Origin: Lachnospiraceae bacterium
GTDB lineage: Bacteria; Bacillota; Clostridia; Lachnospirales; Lachnospiraceae
Reading direction: 5' to 3'
DNA length: 64,000 nucleotides
Assembly (NCBI GenBank): GCA_015056795.1
Contig: SVFO01000003.1
Span: forward strand, 107,408-171,407
This document shows positions 53,582-62,093 of the stretch, piece after piece. The first letter of the stretch is position 1; the number at the start of each line of letters is the position of its first letter. A program made the translations under genes and the position numbers. Under the pieces are notes generated by a model. It was not told the origin of the DNA. It made no database searches and worked only from the letters and a program-made list of their open reading frames with translations.

Positions 53582-54772
53582 TTATTCGTTCGTATAGTTA
53601 TCGAAATATCCCTGAATCAAGATAATCGGCGTACCCTTATCTCCCGAACCAGAGGTCAGGTCACACAGGGATCCGATCAAGTCAGTAAGCTGTCTGGGAG
53701 TCGTTCCCTGAGATGCCATGTTGCCCTTCAGGTTGCCGCTCTTCGCACGAATACTGTCGGAAATCGCCTTGCGCAGCGCTTCTCCGCTCAGGTTTGCATA
53801 ATCGTTGTCCGCAAGATACTTCAGCTTTAGCTCGTTCGGCGTTCCTACGAGACCATCCGTAAATGCAGGTGATACAACGGGATCAGCAAGCTCCCAAATC
53901 TTTCCCTGTGGATCCTTGAAAGCACCATCGCCGTAAACCATAACCTCGACATGCTTTCCGGTTGCAGCAAGGATCTGCTTCTGAATATCAAGCACCAGCT
54001 GCTGACAATCCTGCGGGAAGAGCTTAATCTTCGTCTCTGTGGACTTATTGGAGCCAAGCAGGCCATAGCTGGAATTGTAGCCGCTGCCGCCGATGGGTGC
54101 CGTGCAAATGTCATCCAGTCCGCAGACGATCTTTGCTCCAGCCTCTTTTAAGATTCTCTTGGTGCGCTTTCTCGTATGAATGTCACAGGTCAAAACGCAA
54201 TCCGTATAATTCAAAATGGTCTTCGCCTGGTTTGCGAAAATGACCTCCACCTCTGCGCCTGCCTCGGTAATAATATCAGAATAATATTGTACGTAATCCA
54301 CGCCAGTAAACTCATGCTTATTCTCACCGAACAGCTCACGATACTTCTCCAGCGTCAATACGTCGGAATAGGGATTGATCCCAGCATCGTCCAGCTGATC
54401 ATAGGTCAGCAGTGCGTTACCAACCTCATCAGAAGGATAGCTCAGCATAAGAACAACCTTCTTACAGCCCATGGCAATTCCCTTTAAGTTAATGGCAAAA
54501 CGGTTTCTCGAAAGGATCGGGAAAATGACTCCCACCGTACCGCCGCCAAGCTTTGCACGAACGTCCTGTGCGATGTCCTGCACCGTCACGTAATTGCCCT
54601 GCGCTCTCGCAACAATCGACTCCGTCACTGCAATGACGTCTCGGTCACGAAGCTCAAAGCCCTCTTCCTTTGCTGCCTCCAACACACTGTCAACGGTGAT
54701 CTCCACCAAATTGTCCCCTTCACGGATGATGGGACCACGAATACCTCTTGAAACCGTACCAACTCTTCTCAT
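53582..54772 (-). CDS. CofE-like ligase (coenzyme F420-0:L-glutamate ligase family)
   Basis: 396 residues, longer than archaeal CofE (~250). RGIRGPIIREGDNLVEI, DVIAVTESIVARAQGNY and GSGDKGTPIILIQGY are family segments. CofE adds gamma-linked glutamates to F420. No other F420 genes are seen and Lachnospiraceae are not known to make F420, so its true acceptor is probably another molecule. Free-standing gene with a strong AGGGGAGAAAAAGC start signal. Confidence 0.8.
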   Translation of the reverse strand: MRRVGTVSRGIRGPIIREGDNLVEITVDSVLEAAKEEGFELRDRDVIAVTESIVARAQGNYVTVQDIAQDVRAKLGGGTVGVIFPILSRNRFAINLKGIAMGCKKVVLMLSYPSDEVGNALLTYDQLDDAGINPYSDVLTLEKYRELFGENKHEFTGVDYVQYYSDIITEAGAEVEVIFANQAKTILNYTDCVLTCDIHTRKRTKRILKEAGAKIVCGLDDICTAPIGGSGYNSSYGLLGSNKSTETKIKLFPQDCQQLVLDIQKQILAATGKHVEVMVYGDGAFKDPQGKIWELADPVVSPAFTDGLVGTPNELKLKYLADNDYANLSGEALRKAISDSIRAKSGNLKGNMASQGTTPRQLTDLIGSLCDLTSGSGDKGTPIILIQGYFDNYTNE

Positions 54773-54874
54773 GCTTTTTCTCCCCTAATTATCAACTCAA
54801 ACTCTGCATTATCATGCAGTCAGCAAAAATAATTATACAATATCTTATCTAAAGCTGACAAGTGCCATTTTCGG

Positions 54875-54903
54875 TTGCAATAAAATTATTTTTCCATTAT
54901 AAT
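54875..54903 (+). promoter_or_regulatory. Promoter of the membrane protein pair
   Basis: TTGCAA (54875-54880), 17-base spacer, TATAAT (54898-54903), about 50 bases before the first gene. Confidence 0.7.
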
Positions 54904-54953
54904 TTTCTTGTTATGTGGAAATCGTAATTTCCCGAAAAATAAAGGAGCTTTTC

Positions 54954-55583
54954 ATGAAAAAAAAGTGGATTTATTATGCGATCGCGCTACTTTGCATGAT
55001 CCTTTTTATCATTCTCCCCTTCCCAGCCTCAGACCTCTGTCTTCGCCTGACGCTGGACGAGGAATACCCAGCCAGCACCGACACCTTTTATCTCTATTAT
55101 GAAATAGATGGTCAGGGCTTTCAGGGCAATCAAATGCTTACGGCGACAGCGGATGCCGAAAGGGGGATTGTTTCCTTCTGCCTAGATTCTTCTCTGCAAG
55201 GACATCTTACGGGGCTTCGCATCGACTTTCCAAACACGGAGCAGGTCGTTGGCATCAAGGATGTCACGGTCAGCAGCGCCGGCGTGGTAAAGCACCGCTA
55301 TCATCCCTGCTTCTTCCTTGCCCCCGAAAACCTTAAGGCACAAAATGGCATCAGCGCCATCAGTCTCGTCACCGCAAGAGCAAAGGCCTATGTCGGAACC
55401 ACGCCTGAGGATCCCTACCTCATTCTCAGTGATCCTCTCACGCTGCAAATTGCGGGCATGTTTAGTCACTACCTTCTGACAAGAATTCTGATTTGTCTTT
55501 TTCTTGTTGCATGCTATGCTTCTTACCGCAAAAACCTTTTCGGAAAAGAGCAAGACAAATTACTACAAAGCGAAACAATTTAG
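54954..55583 (+). CDS. Membrane protein with jelly-roll-like ectodomain
   Basis: 209 residues from ATG 54954 (AAAGGAGCTTTTC upstream). One N-terminal span (~5-22), a beta-rich extracytoplasmic region of ~145 residues (LRIDFPNTEQVVGIKDVTV resembles galactose-binding-like folds attached to GT-C proteins) and a C-terminal span (~170-188). Eleven bases before the next gene; the two probably act as one unit on the surface glycan. Family not recognised. Confidence 0.65.
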   Translation: MKKKWIYYAIALLCMILFIILPFPASDLCLRLTLDEEYPASTDTFYLYYEIDGQGFQGNQMLTATADAERGIVSFCLDSSLQGHLTGLRIDFPNTEQVVGIKDVTVSSAGVVKHRYHPCFFLAPENLKAQNGISAISLVTARAKAYVGTTPEDPYLILSDPLTLQIAGMFSHYLLTRILICLFLVACYASYRKNLFGKEQDKLLQSETI

Positions 55584-55594
55584 GAGTGTTTGAC

Positions 55595-56824
55595 ATGAAA
55601 AAAGAAAAAACTGACGTCTTTTTCCTCATGCTCTTTCTCATAGCGCTTGCCCATCTGACCTATGTCTTTGTCATGAAGGAGCTCGCATACCAGTTCTCCG
55701 ATTACAACGGCCACGTCTATGTCTATCTTCCTAATTTCTTAAAGCGCGACACGCTGCTGGATGCATGGAAGATGGTACCCTACTGCGCCTATCATATTGT
55801 TACGCTTCTTTTTTATAAGCTTGCGCTTATCCCCTTAGATGTTTCTGCAGCTTACGCCGCTATCCTCTTTGCCGTCTTTTCCTATTTGGCATTCTATTGG
55901 ATTTTACAGCGTTTCTCCGTGACGGCAAAGCTGGAAAATGGATCCTTGAAAAATATGGTTCTCTCCTTTTGCCTTTGCATTGTTCAGCCCCTAAATGGCT
56001 ACTGGATGGACGCCGCACCCTATTCCATGAATCCCCTTTACAATCCAACCTACATGTGTGCCAGGGGCTTCTCCATTCTATGCTTTTTCCTGGTTTGCGA
56101 CATCTTCGGAAGACAGAAAAGCGAAAACTATTGCGGGTACTTTTTCCGTGTGGAAGAAGGCCTGACAAAGCATTATGTACTCCTTGGCATTCTCCTGTTC
56201 TTCTCCGCCATGGCAAAGCCAACCTATGCAGAGATGCTGATTCCTGCGGTTGCCTTTACCATGCTTGTGGAATGGATTTACCGCATTGCTCGGAAGAACG
56301 GCACCGCAAAGCCCTATTTCCAGCATTGCCTGTACATGTTGCTTTGCGCCCTTCCGACACTTGCTTATATCTTCCTACAGTTTGCGGCCTACTTCCTGTT
56401 TGGCGGAAGCTACGGAGATGGCGGCTCTCTCACGATTACAAAATTCCTTGAGGTATGGAGCGTTTATTCCCAGAATGTCGTTTTAGCGCTCGCATTGAGT
56501 CTGGCCTTCCCTCTGTTTATGATTTTGCTGGATCCTGCCAGTTTCCTTACCTCAGAGGCTGGAAGACTCTCCCTCGTATGCCTTTTCATCAGCTTCTTAG
56601 AGGCAGCCTTCCTAGGCGAAAGCGGTCCAAAGCTCTTGCACTTTGATTTCATCTGGCCGCTTATGTCCGCCATGCTGCTCCTCTTTACGGTAAGCACCTT
56701 GCGCCTCCTTTCCCTTGAGAGCCACCGTGCCACCACCCTATCAAGGCGAATCCTCCTTGGCATTGCCTGGTTCCTCTTCGCCCTTCACGCCCTTGCAGGA
56801 CTCCAAGCCCTAACAAGCTTCTAA
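55595..56824 (+). CDS. Polytopic membrane protein, possibly GT-C-type glycosyltransferase
   Basis: 409 residues from ATG 55595 (TAGGAGTGTTTGAC upstream), about ten to eleven membrane spans. An early loop YQFSDYNGHVYVYLP and the segment MNPLYNPTYMCARGF resemble the first-loop acid and ring of GT-C transferases, but no certain motif is seen. Terminated at 56869-56915. Confidence 0.65.
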   Translation: MKKEKTDVFFLMLFLIALAHLTYVFVMKELAYQFSDYNGHVYVYLPNFLKRDTLLDAWKMVPYCAYHIVTLLFYKLALIPLDVSAAYAAILFAVFSYLAFYWILQRFSVTAKLENGSLKNMVLSFCLCIVQPLNGYWMDAAPYSMNPLYNPTYMCARGFSILCFFLVCDIFGRQKSENYCGYFFRVEEGLTKHYVLLGILLFFSAMAKPTYAEMLIPAVAFTMLVEWIYRIARKNGTAKPYFQHCLYMLLCALPTLAYIFLQFAAYFLFGGSYGDGGSLTITKFLEVWSVYSQNVVLALALSLAFPLFMILLDPASFLTSEAGRLSLVCLFISFLEAAFLGESGPKLLHFDFIWPLMSAMLLLFTVSTLRLLSLESHRATTLSRRILLGIAWFLFALHALAGLQALTSF

Positions 56825-56868
56825 ATTTTACCATATAATAAATACTTTCTTGTTTTTCATGATCGATC

Positions 56869-56915
56869 AAACCACCTGAACAAGCTTTCTCGTTTTGCAG
56901 GTGGTTTCTTTTTGT
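56869..56915 (+). terminator. Terminator of the membrane protein pair
   Basis: 10-bp stem AAACCACCTG/CAGGTGGTTT with a 19-base loop and a T-rich tail. Confidence 0.75.
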
Positions 56916-56938
56916 TCTTGACATAATGTAAATTATAC

Positions 56939-56967
56939 TTGACAATATGTCGCAAGAATGCTAAGAT
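56939..56967 (+). promoter_or_regulatory. Promoter of the CPBP-regulator operon
   Basis: TTGACA (56939-56944), 17-base spacer, TAAGAT (56962-56967). Another TTGACA lies exactly 21 bases upstream (56918-56923). Confidence 0.7.
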
Positions 56968-57044
56968 ACAAACAAAGAAATAGAGCATGTGTAAATATAA
57001 CATGCAGTACCTTTAGAACATGCATAGAGAAAGGATTTGAAATT

Positions 57045-58667
57045 ATGAATGCAAAGAAAGCATTGTGTGCCGTTTTGTTATTAACGATTCTGCCATTTTT
57101 CGTGATGGTGGTGTTATTCCTTGCCTCTCCCGGGAAAAAAGGAGACACGATAATAGAAAGTCAACCAACCTTTCAGGTGACCGTCAATAACGGCATGCTC
57201 TCAGAATCTGAAAACAGCGTGAAGTTCACCGTTCCAAAGAAGGGAACTTATTTTTTCCAAGTTGATTATGTCACGGAAGAGCCTGGCTTCTATACCGGCC
57301 TCATCGTAAAGGATCAATCTGGTAATAAAGTATTTTATTTCGGTGCATTCTCCATCACTGGCTTTACCAATCAGGTTGAACTCCCGGAAGGGGAATGTAC
57401 GCTGGAGCTCCATTATTTTACCAACGAGAAGGATTTAAGGGATTTTAATGCCCTCTATCCTCTCTTTGATGACATTGATGAATTCATTGACGTGATCGAC
57501 TTCCCCTCCTTCACAAAGACAGGAACCTGGGATGCCAATCTATCCTTAACCGTTTATGAGATGGTTGGGGCTCCTGTCTCCATGGCCCTGCTGACCTTGG
57601 CCTTTGGCATTGTCATTACCATCCTACTTTTCGCATTAGCTGCAAAGGACAAGGCTACTCCAGAAGATGATACAAAAGAAACCCTATCTCATATCGGCAT
57701 TCTCTATGCTCTGTTTTCCATTGGCGTAGTCATCTGTCAGCTACTGATGTCCGTTCTGGCGGGTGCGATTTCGCCCGAATTGCTTACTTCCATGGGAACG
57801 AACTTCCAGTTTTTGGAAATCATTATTCCTGTCGACGTCATTGGTCTTACCTTACTTGCGCTCCAATTGAATAAGCTACCGAAGGTCACTCCCGAAAAGC
57901 ACTCCCTAGGTCTTGGCAGGTTCCTGCTCTGCCTCCTGATGATGGCAGGTCTCACGGGAGCAGGCGGAGTCCTTGGAACCCTCGTAAACAACCTTGTCAC
58001 CCTGCCCTTTGGCGTTTCCAATTCCGTTGCCATCGGAGAGATGGTTTTCTACTCCGATTGGCCCATGCGAATCCTTACCGTCGGCATTTTGGCACCGATT
58101 TGCGAGGAACTGATCTTCCGCAAATTTATGATTGACCGCCTGATGCGTCACGGAGAATTTATTGCCATCTTCACCTCAGGCTTGTTCTTCGGTTTGTTCC
58201 ATGGCAACTTTATGCAGTTCTTCTTTACTGCCTTTATTGGTATGCTATTTGCTTTTATCTATCTTCGTACTGGCAAAGTAATTTATACCATTCTCCTGCA
58301 CATGATCATGAATTTAAGCACCTCCATCATTACGGTGCTTCTTGCTCAGAAAACTGCAGAGGTCAATCCCACGGGGGCAACCGATATGGCCACGCTTAGG
58401 AGCATTATGGCAGAAAACCCAGATGCAACATTGATCTTTACGCTGAACACGATCTGGACCATTTTCCTTTACTCAGCCGTCTTCATCGGTCTCGTGATCT
58501 TTATCGTCTTCTTTGCCTCAAAGAAATTCCGTCTCTTGAGACAGGAAAACGAATTAACAAATCGCCAGGCGCTTTCCGCACTCTTTAGAAATGCCTATGT
58601 GTGGATCTACATTGTCAGTGGTCTTGGGCTTTTTATCATCAGTTACCTGCCAAAATTTTTGGCATAA
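57045..58667 (+). CDS. CPBP intramembrane protease with N-terminal ectodomain
   Basis: 540 residues from ATG 57045. First span ~5-27, an extracytoplasmic domain (~30-185; TYFFQVDYV, LELHYFTNEKDLRDF), a second span, then a polytopic CPBP domain with EELIFRKFMIDR (EExxxR), FFGLFHGNFMQFF and HMIMNLST holding the expected His and Asn/Asp-site residues. Half again as long as plain CPBP proteins because of the ectodomain. First of three genes; the next protein carries a similar ectodomain. Possible roles are envelope stress sensing or immunity to a membrane-active peptide; both are inference. Confidence 0.8.
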   Translation: MNAKKALCAVLLLTILPFFVMVVLFLASPGKKGDTIIESQPTFQVTVNNGMLSESENSVKFTVPKKGTYFFQVDYVTEEPGFYTGLIVKDQSGNKVFYFGAFSITGFTNQVELPEGECTLELHYFTNEKDLRDFNALYPLFDDIDEFIDVIDFPSFTKTGTWDANLSLTVYEMVGAPVSMALLTLAFGIVITILLFALAAKDKATPEDDTKETLSHIGILYALFSIGVVICQLLMSVLAGAISPELLTSMGTNFQFLEIIIPVDVIGLTLLALQLNKLPKVTPEKHSLGLGRFLLCLLMMAGLTGAGGVLGTLVNNLVTLPFGVSNSVAIGEMVFYSDWPMRILTVGILAPICEELIFRKFMIDRLMRHGEFIAIFTSGLFFGLFHGNFMQFFFTAFIGMLFAFIYLRTGKVIYTILLHMIMNLSTSIITVLLAQKTAEVNPTGATDMATLRSIMAENPDATLIFTLNTIWTIFLYSAVFIGLVIFIVFFASKKFRLLRQENELTNRQALSALFRNAYVWIYIVSGLGLFIISYLPKFLA

Positions 58668-58700
58668 TATAACAGATTCCTTTTATGAGAGGTGAAACAC

Positions 58701-59837
58701 ATGAAAAAGAATCGAACAAAAAAGACCATTATTTCTTTATTCCTTATACTCGCCATCCTAATTCTGTCAGGAGTTAGCATCGTGTTCCTTCTTAAGAAGG
58801 ACGACAAAGACCAAAACTGGAACTCCAAATGGTCTCAGTCCGTCACTGTAAAGAACGGTGTTGCAGATCCTGGCGTGATCACGCGAAACTTTACGATAAA
58901 ATCAGAGGATACCTATTCCTACTCCTATGACTGGCTTCCAACTGGCAATTCGAAGGAGGATCTGGAGAACATCTTACCTAAGGATTTAGGCTTTGTCACT
59001 GCCTTCGTTCTCTTCGATGAATCCGGCAAGGAAATCTTCGCAACTGCAGCAACTGCCGTATCTGCAGATACAACGTTGGAGCTCACTCCTGGCATGTATT
59101 ACGCGGAATATCATTATCTGACTGACCTTTCCCAGTACGAGGACTTTGCAGAAAAATATTTATGCGGCTCCTATCAGGTTTCCTCTTGGGCAGAGGACAT
59201 GAAGGGTACCTTCGCCAGCCTTCAAACGAACGGTGGCTGGACCATGGAATATTCCTTGATCGTGCAGGCAGCCGGGGAGTATTCTACCGCGTATGCGACA
59301 GGCGCGATTTGGGGCATTCTGCTTAGCATCTGCCTCATCGCCCTCTTTATTGTATTGATTACCAAGGATCATTCCCTGGAAAGTCCCAAATATGACGAGC
59401 GCCAGGAATTAGAGCGCGGACGCGGCTTCCGCTACGCCTTCTTTACTATGCTCTGCTTCTTTGGCATGCTGCTCATTTTTGAGCTCTCCGAAATCGTTCG
59501 TTTTGCAAATTTTGAATTCCTCTTTGCCTTTGGACTGTTTTTGGGCGTCCTCGTTCATATCGTTTATTGCATCTGGCATGAAGCCTATTTTGCCTTGAAT
59601 CAAAAGACGCCGACCGTTATGCTATCCTTTCTTTTCATTGGTGTGGCGAATCTGATGATTGCAATCTTGAATTTTAGCAAAGGAGAGATTTCCCTGGACG
59701 GTCACCTTCAGCCCGCCATTCTCAATCTCTTCTGTACTCTGCTCTTTCTTGCCGTATTTATCACCATGTTCCTCAAAAAGCTGGTGACGGATCGAAAAAA
59801 TGCAGAGATCGAGGAAGCAGACGAAGAAGCAGAATAA
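58701..59837 (+). CDS. Membrane protein with ectodomain similar to that of the CPBP protein
   Basis: 378 residues from ATG 58701 (GAGAGGTGAAACAC upstream; a GTG three codons earlier is less likely). Span ~10-30, ectodomain (~40-195; VLFDESGKEIFATAA and AEYHYLTDLSQYEDF parallel IVKDQSGNKVFYFGA and LELHYFTNEKDLRDF in the neighbour), then about five spans and an acidic tail. No catalytic motif. Likely partner or decoy of the protease. Confidence 0.7.
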   Translation: MKKNRTKKTIISLFLILAILILSGVSIVFLLKKDDKDQNWNSKWSQSVTVKNGVADPGVITRNFTIKSEDTYSYSYDWLPTGNSKEDLENILPKDLGFVTAFVLFDESGKEIFATAATAVSADTTLELTPGMYYAEYHYLTDLSQYEDFAEKYLCGSYQVSSWAEDMKGTFASLQTNGGWTMEYSLIVQAAGEYSTAYATGAIWGILLSICLIALFIVLITKDHSLESPKYDERQELERGRGFRYAFFTMLCFFGMLLIFELSEIVRFANFEFLFAFGLFLGVLVHIVYCIWHEAYFALNQKTPTVMLSFLFIGVANLMIAILNFSKGEISLDGHLQPAILNLFCTLLFLAVFITMFLKKLVTDRKNAEIEEADEEAE

Positions 59838-59879
59838 ACAAAGCAGCACACTACGAAATGCGGAAATGGAGGATCCCCT

Positions 59880-60077
59880 ATGAAGAATTTAAAATTAAAA
59901 TCCGCCAGAGCTGCTTTAGATTACTCCCAGCAGGATCTGGCAGATAAGGTCGGCGTTTCCAGACAAACAATTAATGCCATTGAAAAGGGGGACTACAACC
60001 CCACCATCAACTTATGCCGAAGCATCTGTAAGGTGCTTGGAAAAACCTTAGATGAAATATTTTGGGAAGACGAGTAA
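59880..60077 (+). CDS. Small Cro/C1-type transcriptional regulator
   Basis: 65 residues, nearly only an HTH (SQQDLADKVGVSRQTINAIE, then YNPTINLCRSICKVL), of the YozG/PlcR-like minimal type common beside membrane protein genes. GGAGGATCCCT precedes the start. Last of the three-gene unit; probably autoregulates it. Confidence 0.9.
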   Translation: MKNLKLKSARAALDYSQQDLADKVGVSRQTINAIEKGDYNPTINLCRSICKVLGKTLDEIFWEDE

Positions 60078-60091
60078 GCTCGTCTTCCCAA
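60063..60091 (+). terminator. Terminator of the CPBP-regulator operon
   Basis: 12-bp stem TGGGAAGACGAG/CTCGTCTTCCCA with a 4-base loop, overlapping the regulator's last codons; T-rich but broken tail. Convergent with the GGDEF gene. Confidence 0.75.
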
Positions 60092-60113
60092 TCAGCTTTT
60101 CTTTTCTATTCTG

Positions 60114-62033
60114 TTAGTACGGCCCTTCCATGCCTTCCCTTGCATGTACCTCGCGCTTAATCTCATACATGAGGTTATCCGCTTCCCTTATATATTCCTG
60201 CAGGGGGAATCCACTTTCAGGATCCGTGATCACATAGCCACAGCTCGCAGAAATCTGGAAAGGGCTCTTGCCGTCATTGTTCTTTTTCTCCAGCTCATCT
60301 AATATGTTTTGTCGAATCTTGATTGCATCCTTCTCACTGCAGTTCGGAGCAATGATCAAGAATTCATCTCCGCCGAATCGAATGGCAATCCAATTCTCCT
60401 TGATAATCTTCATGATACAATTCGCAACCCGCTTAATTGCCGCATCACCATAGATATGACCATACTTATCATTGATGCGCTTCATGAAGTTAATGTCCAC
60501 GAACATGACCATCATGGTCGTATGCTTTCGCACACTCTCCTGATACAGCGGTATCGCCTTATTTTCATAACCGAAGCGGTTAAACAGTCCCGTCATCGGA
60601 TCCTTGTCGTAGAGCTTCGTCAGATTCTGGTTCAGCATGTCCAGACGCAGATTCGTCCGAAGGAGCTTCAAGGCCTGCTGTAGCTTTTCCATGTAGGAAT
60701 ACAGCATATCCTCGCGCAGGATGTAAGGCTCGTCAGCCAGCACCAAATAGCCGTAGTTAAACTGATAAAAATGGAGTGGCAGGAAATAATACACGTGCTG
60801 TACGCCTTCCTGCTTTTCATAGCCAGGGATCAGCGTTCGTCTGTCGATCCTTTCAATCTCCTGAACCTCGCCCTCCTTGAGGGAAACGATTACCTCAAGC
60901 TTGCTCCTGCTCTTACGGATATCCAGCTCCTCCTCGCTTGCCATCGGATTCTGGAAATACTCAGATTTCAGAACCAGATGTAAATTGGAGCCCTCAAACA
61001 AATGATTTTCATAGAAATGCCTGCGAAGACTCACCTTCAGCTCCGCATAGCTCTCCACCTCGGAAATCTTTTGCCGCATGGCGCGCTCCGTCTGCTCCAT
61101 GAAGGAAGCATCAGTATCCTGCTGGTATAGATGCTTGCAGTATTCCTTGCGAATCTTCCAGCTCTCCTCCTGACATCCACAGCCGCAGCTCTCACCAATG
61201 GCAACGGAGGTCGGAACCATGTGTTTCTCCACGGTTTTTCCCTCGCGCAGCATCTCAAAGATCATCTTACAGCACTGATAACCAACCTCGTCATAATTCT
61301 GCTCCACGGTTGTCAGAGAAGGATAAAAAATCTGTCCCCTAGAGATATGGTCAAAACCCGTGACAATGACATCATCAGGAAGCTCGTAGCCCATCTTCCC
61401 AAGCTCCGTAGAAGCAGCAAGCGCCATAATGTCGTTTGCACAGACAAATGCATCTGGCAGACCGCCAATTTTCTCTATGACTCCATGTAGGGCTTCCACC
61501 GTACGTCTGTTGGACCAACCGCCATAGCAAATATGATCGTCTGGAAGTGACAGTCCATGTTCCTCCAGGACCGTCTTTACAATCATCAGCCTCGCATCGC
61601 TCTCCGCATGACCAGGAACGCCGCCAATGAAAACGACGTTGCGCACCCCGTGCTTTTCCACAAGATGCGTCACCAAATCGCGCATACCCGTATTTCCGTC
61701 CACGCAAATCGTAGGAATCCCTTCAACCTCCATGCCAACGCTGACGATTGGCACGCCGCGCTTCTTCGCCTCACGGCAAAGCGAAACCACCGTCTCATCA
61801 GAATTCATCATATTGGAAAAAGAGATAATTCCGTCATAATCCCCCGGATCGCAGAGCTTATAAATATTCAGCTCTCCCTGCATCAGCGTTTTATGCACGC
61901 TGACGTTGGCAAAGCACAGGAAGACAAAGATGTCAAAGTCTTCCTGCGCTGCATATTTTCTTATTCCCGCGATGGCCTGTGAGAGTGCCTCATTGCTCCA
62001 GCCATTCGCATAAACTGCAATCTTTTTCTTCAT
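60114..62033 (-). CDS. Sugar-binding-protein-like sensor fused to a GGDEF diguanylate cyclase
   Basis: 639 residues. Residues 1-285 form a LacI/RbsB-type ligand-binding fold (IVTGFDHISRGQIFYPSLTTVEQ in parts) without the HTH or any signal peptide, so it is cytoplasmic. A cysteine pair CGCGC (~286) and a helical linker follow; residues ~465-639 are a GGDEF domain with intact FGGDEF and DPMTGLFNR. No RxxD inhibitory site precedes GGDEF. It likely makes cyclic di-GMP in response to a sugar. It lies 60 bases downstream of the arabinofuranosidase gene, suggesting arabinose-containing glycans as the cue. Confidence 0.9.
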   Translation of the reverse strand: MKKKIAVYANGWSNEALSQAIAGIRKYAAQEDFDIFVFLCFANVSVHKTLMQGELNIYKLCDPGDYDGIISFSNMMNSDETVVSLCREAKKRGVPIVSVGMEVEGIPTICVDGNTGMRDLVTHLVEKHGVRNVVFIGGVPGHAESDARLMIVKTVLEEHGLSLPDDHICYGGWSNRRTVEALHGVIEKIGGLPDAFVCANDIMALAASTELGKMGYELPDDVIVTGFDHISRGQIFYPSLTTVEQNYDEVGYQCCKMIFEMLREGKTVEKHMVPTSVAIGESCGCGCQEESWKIRKEYCKHLYQQDTDASFMEQTERAMRQKISEVESYAELKVSLRRHFYENHLFEGSNLHLVLKSEYFQNPMASEEELDIRKSRSKLEVIVSLKEGEVQEIERIDRRTLIPGYEKQEGVQHVYYFLPLHFYQFNYGYLVLADEPYILREDMLYSYMEKLQQALKLLRTNLRLDMLNQNLTKLYDKDPMTGLFNRFGYENKAIPLYQESVRKHTTMMVMFVDINFMKRINDKYGHIYGDAAIKRVANCIMKIIKENWIAIRFGGDEFLIIAPNCSEKDAIKIRQNILDELEKKNNDGKSPFQISASCGYVITDPESGFPLQEYIREADNLMYEIKREVHAREGMEGPY

Positions 62034-62093
62034 TCCCCAACCCCGAAAATACCCTTTGTCAGAGGATCAGCTTCCCCTTGCCTTTCTGAAAGC

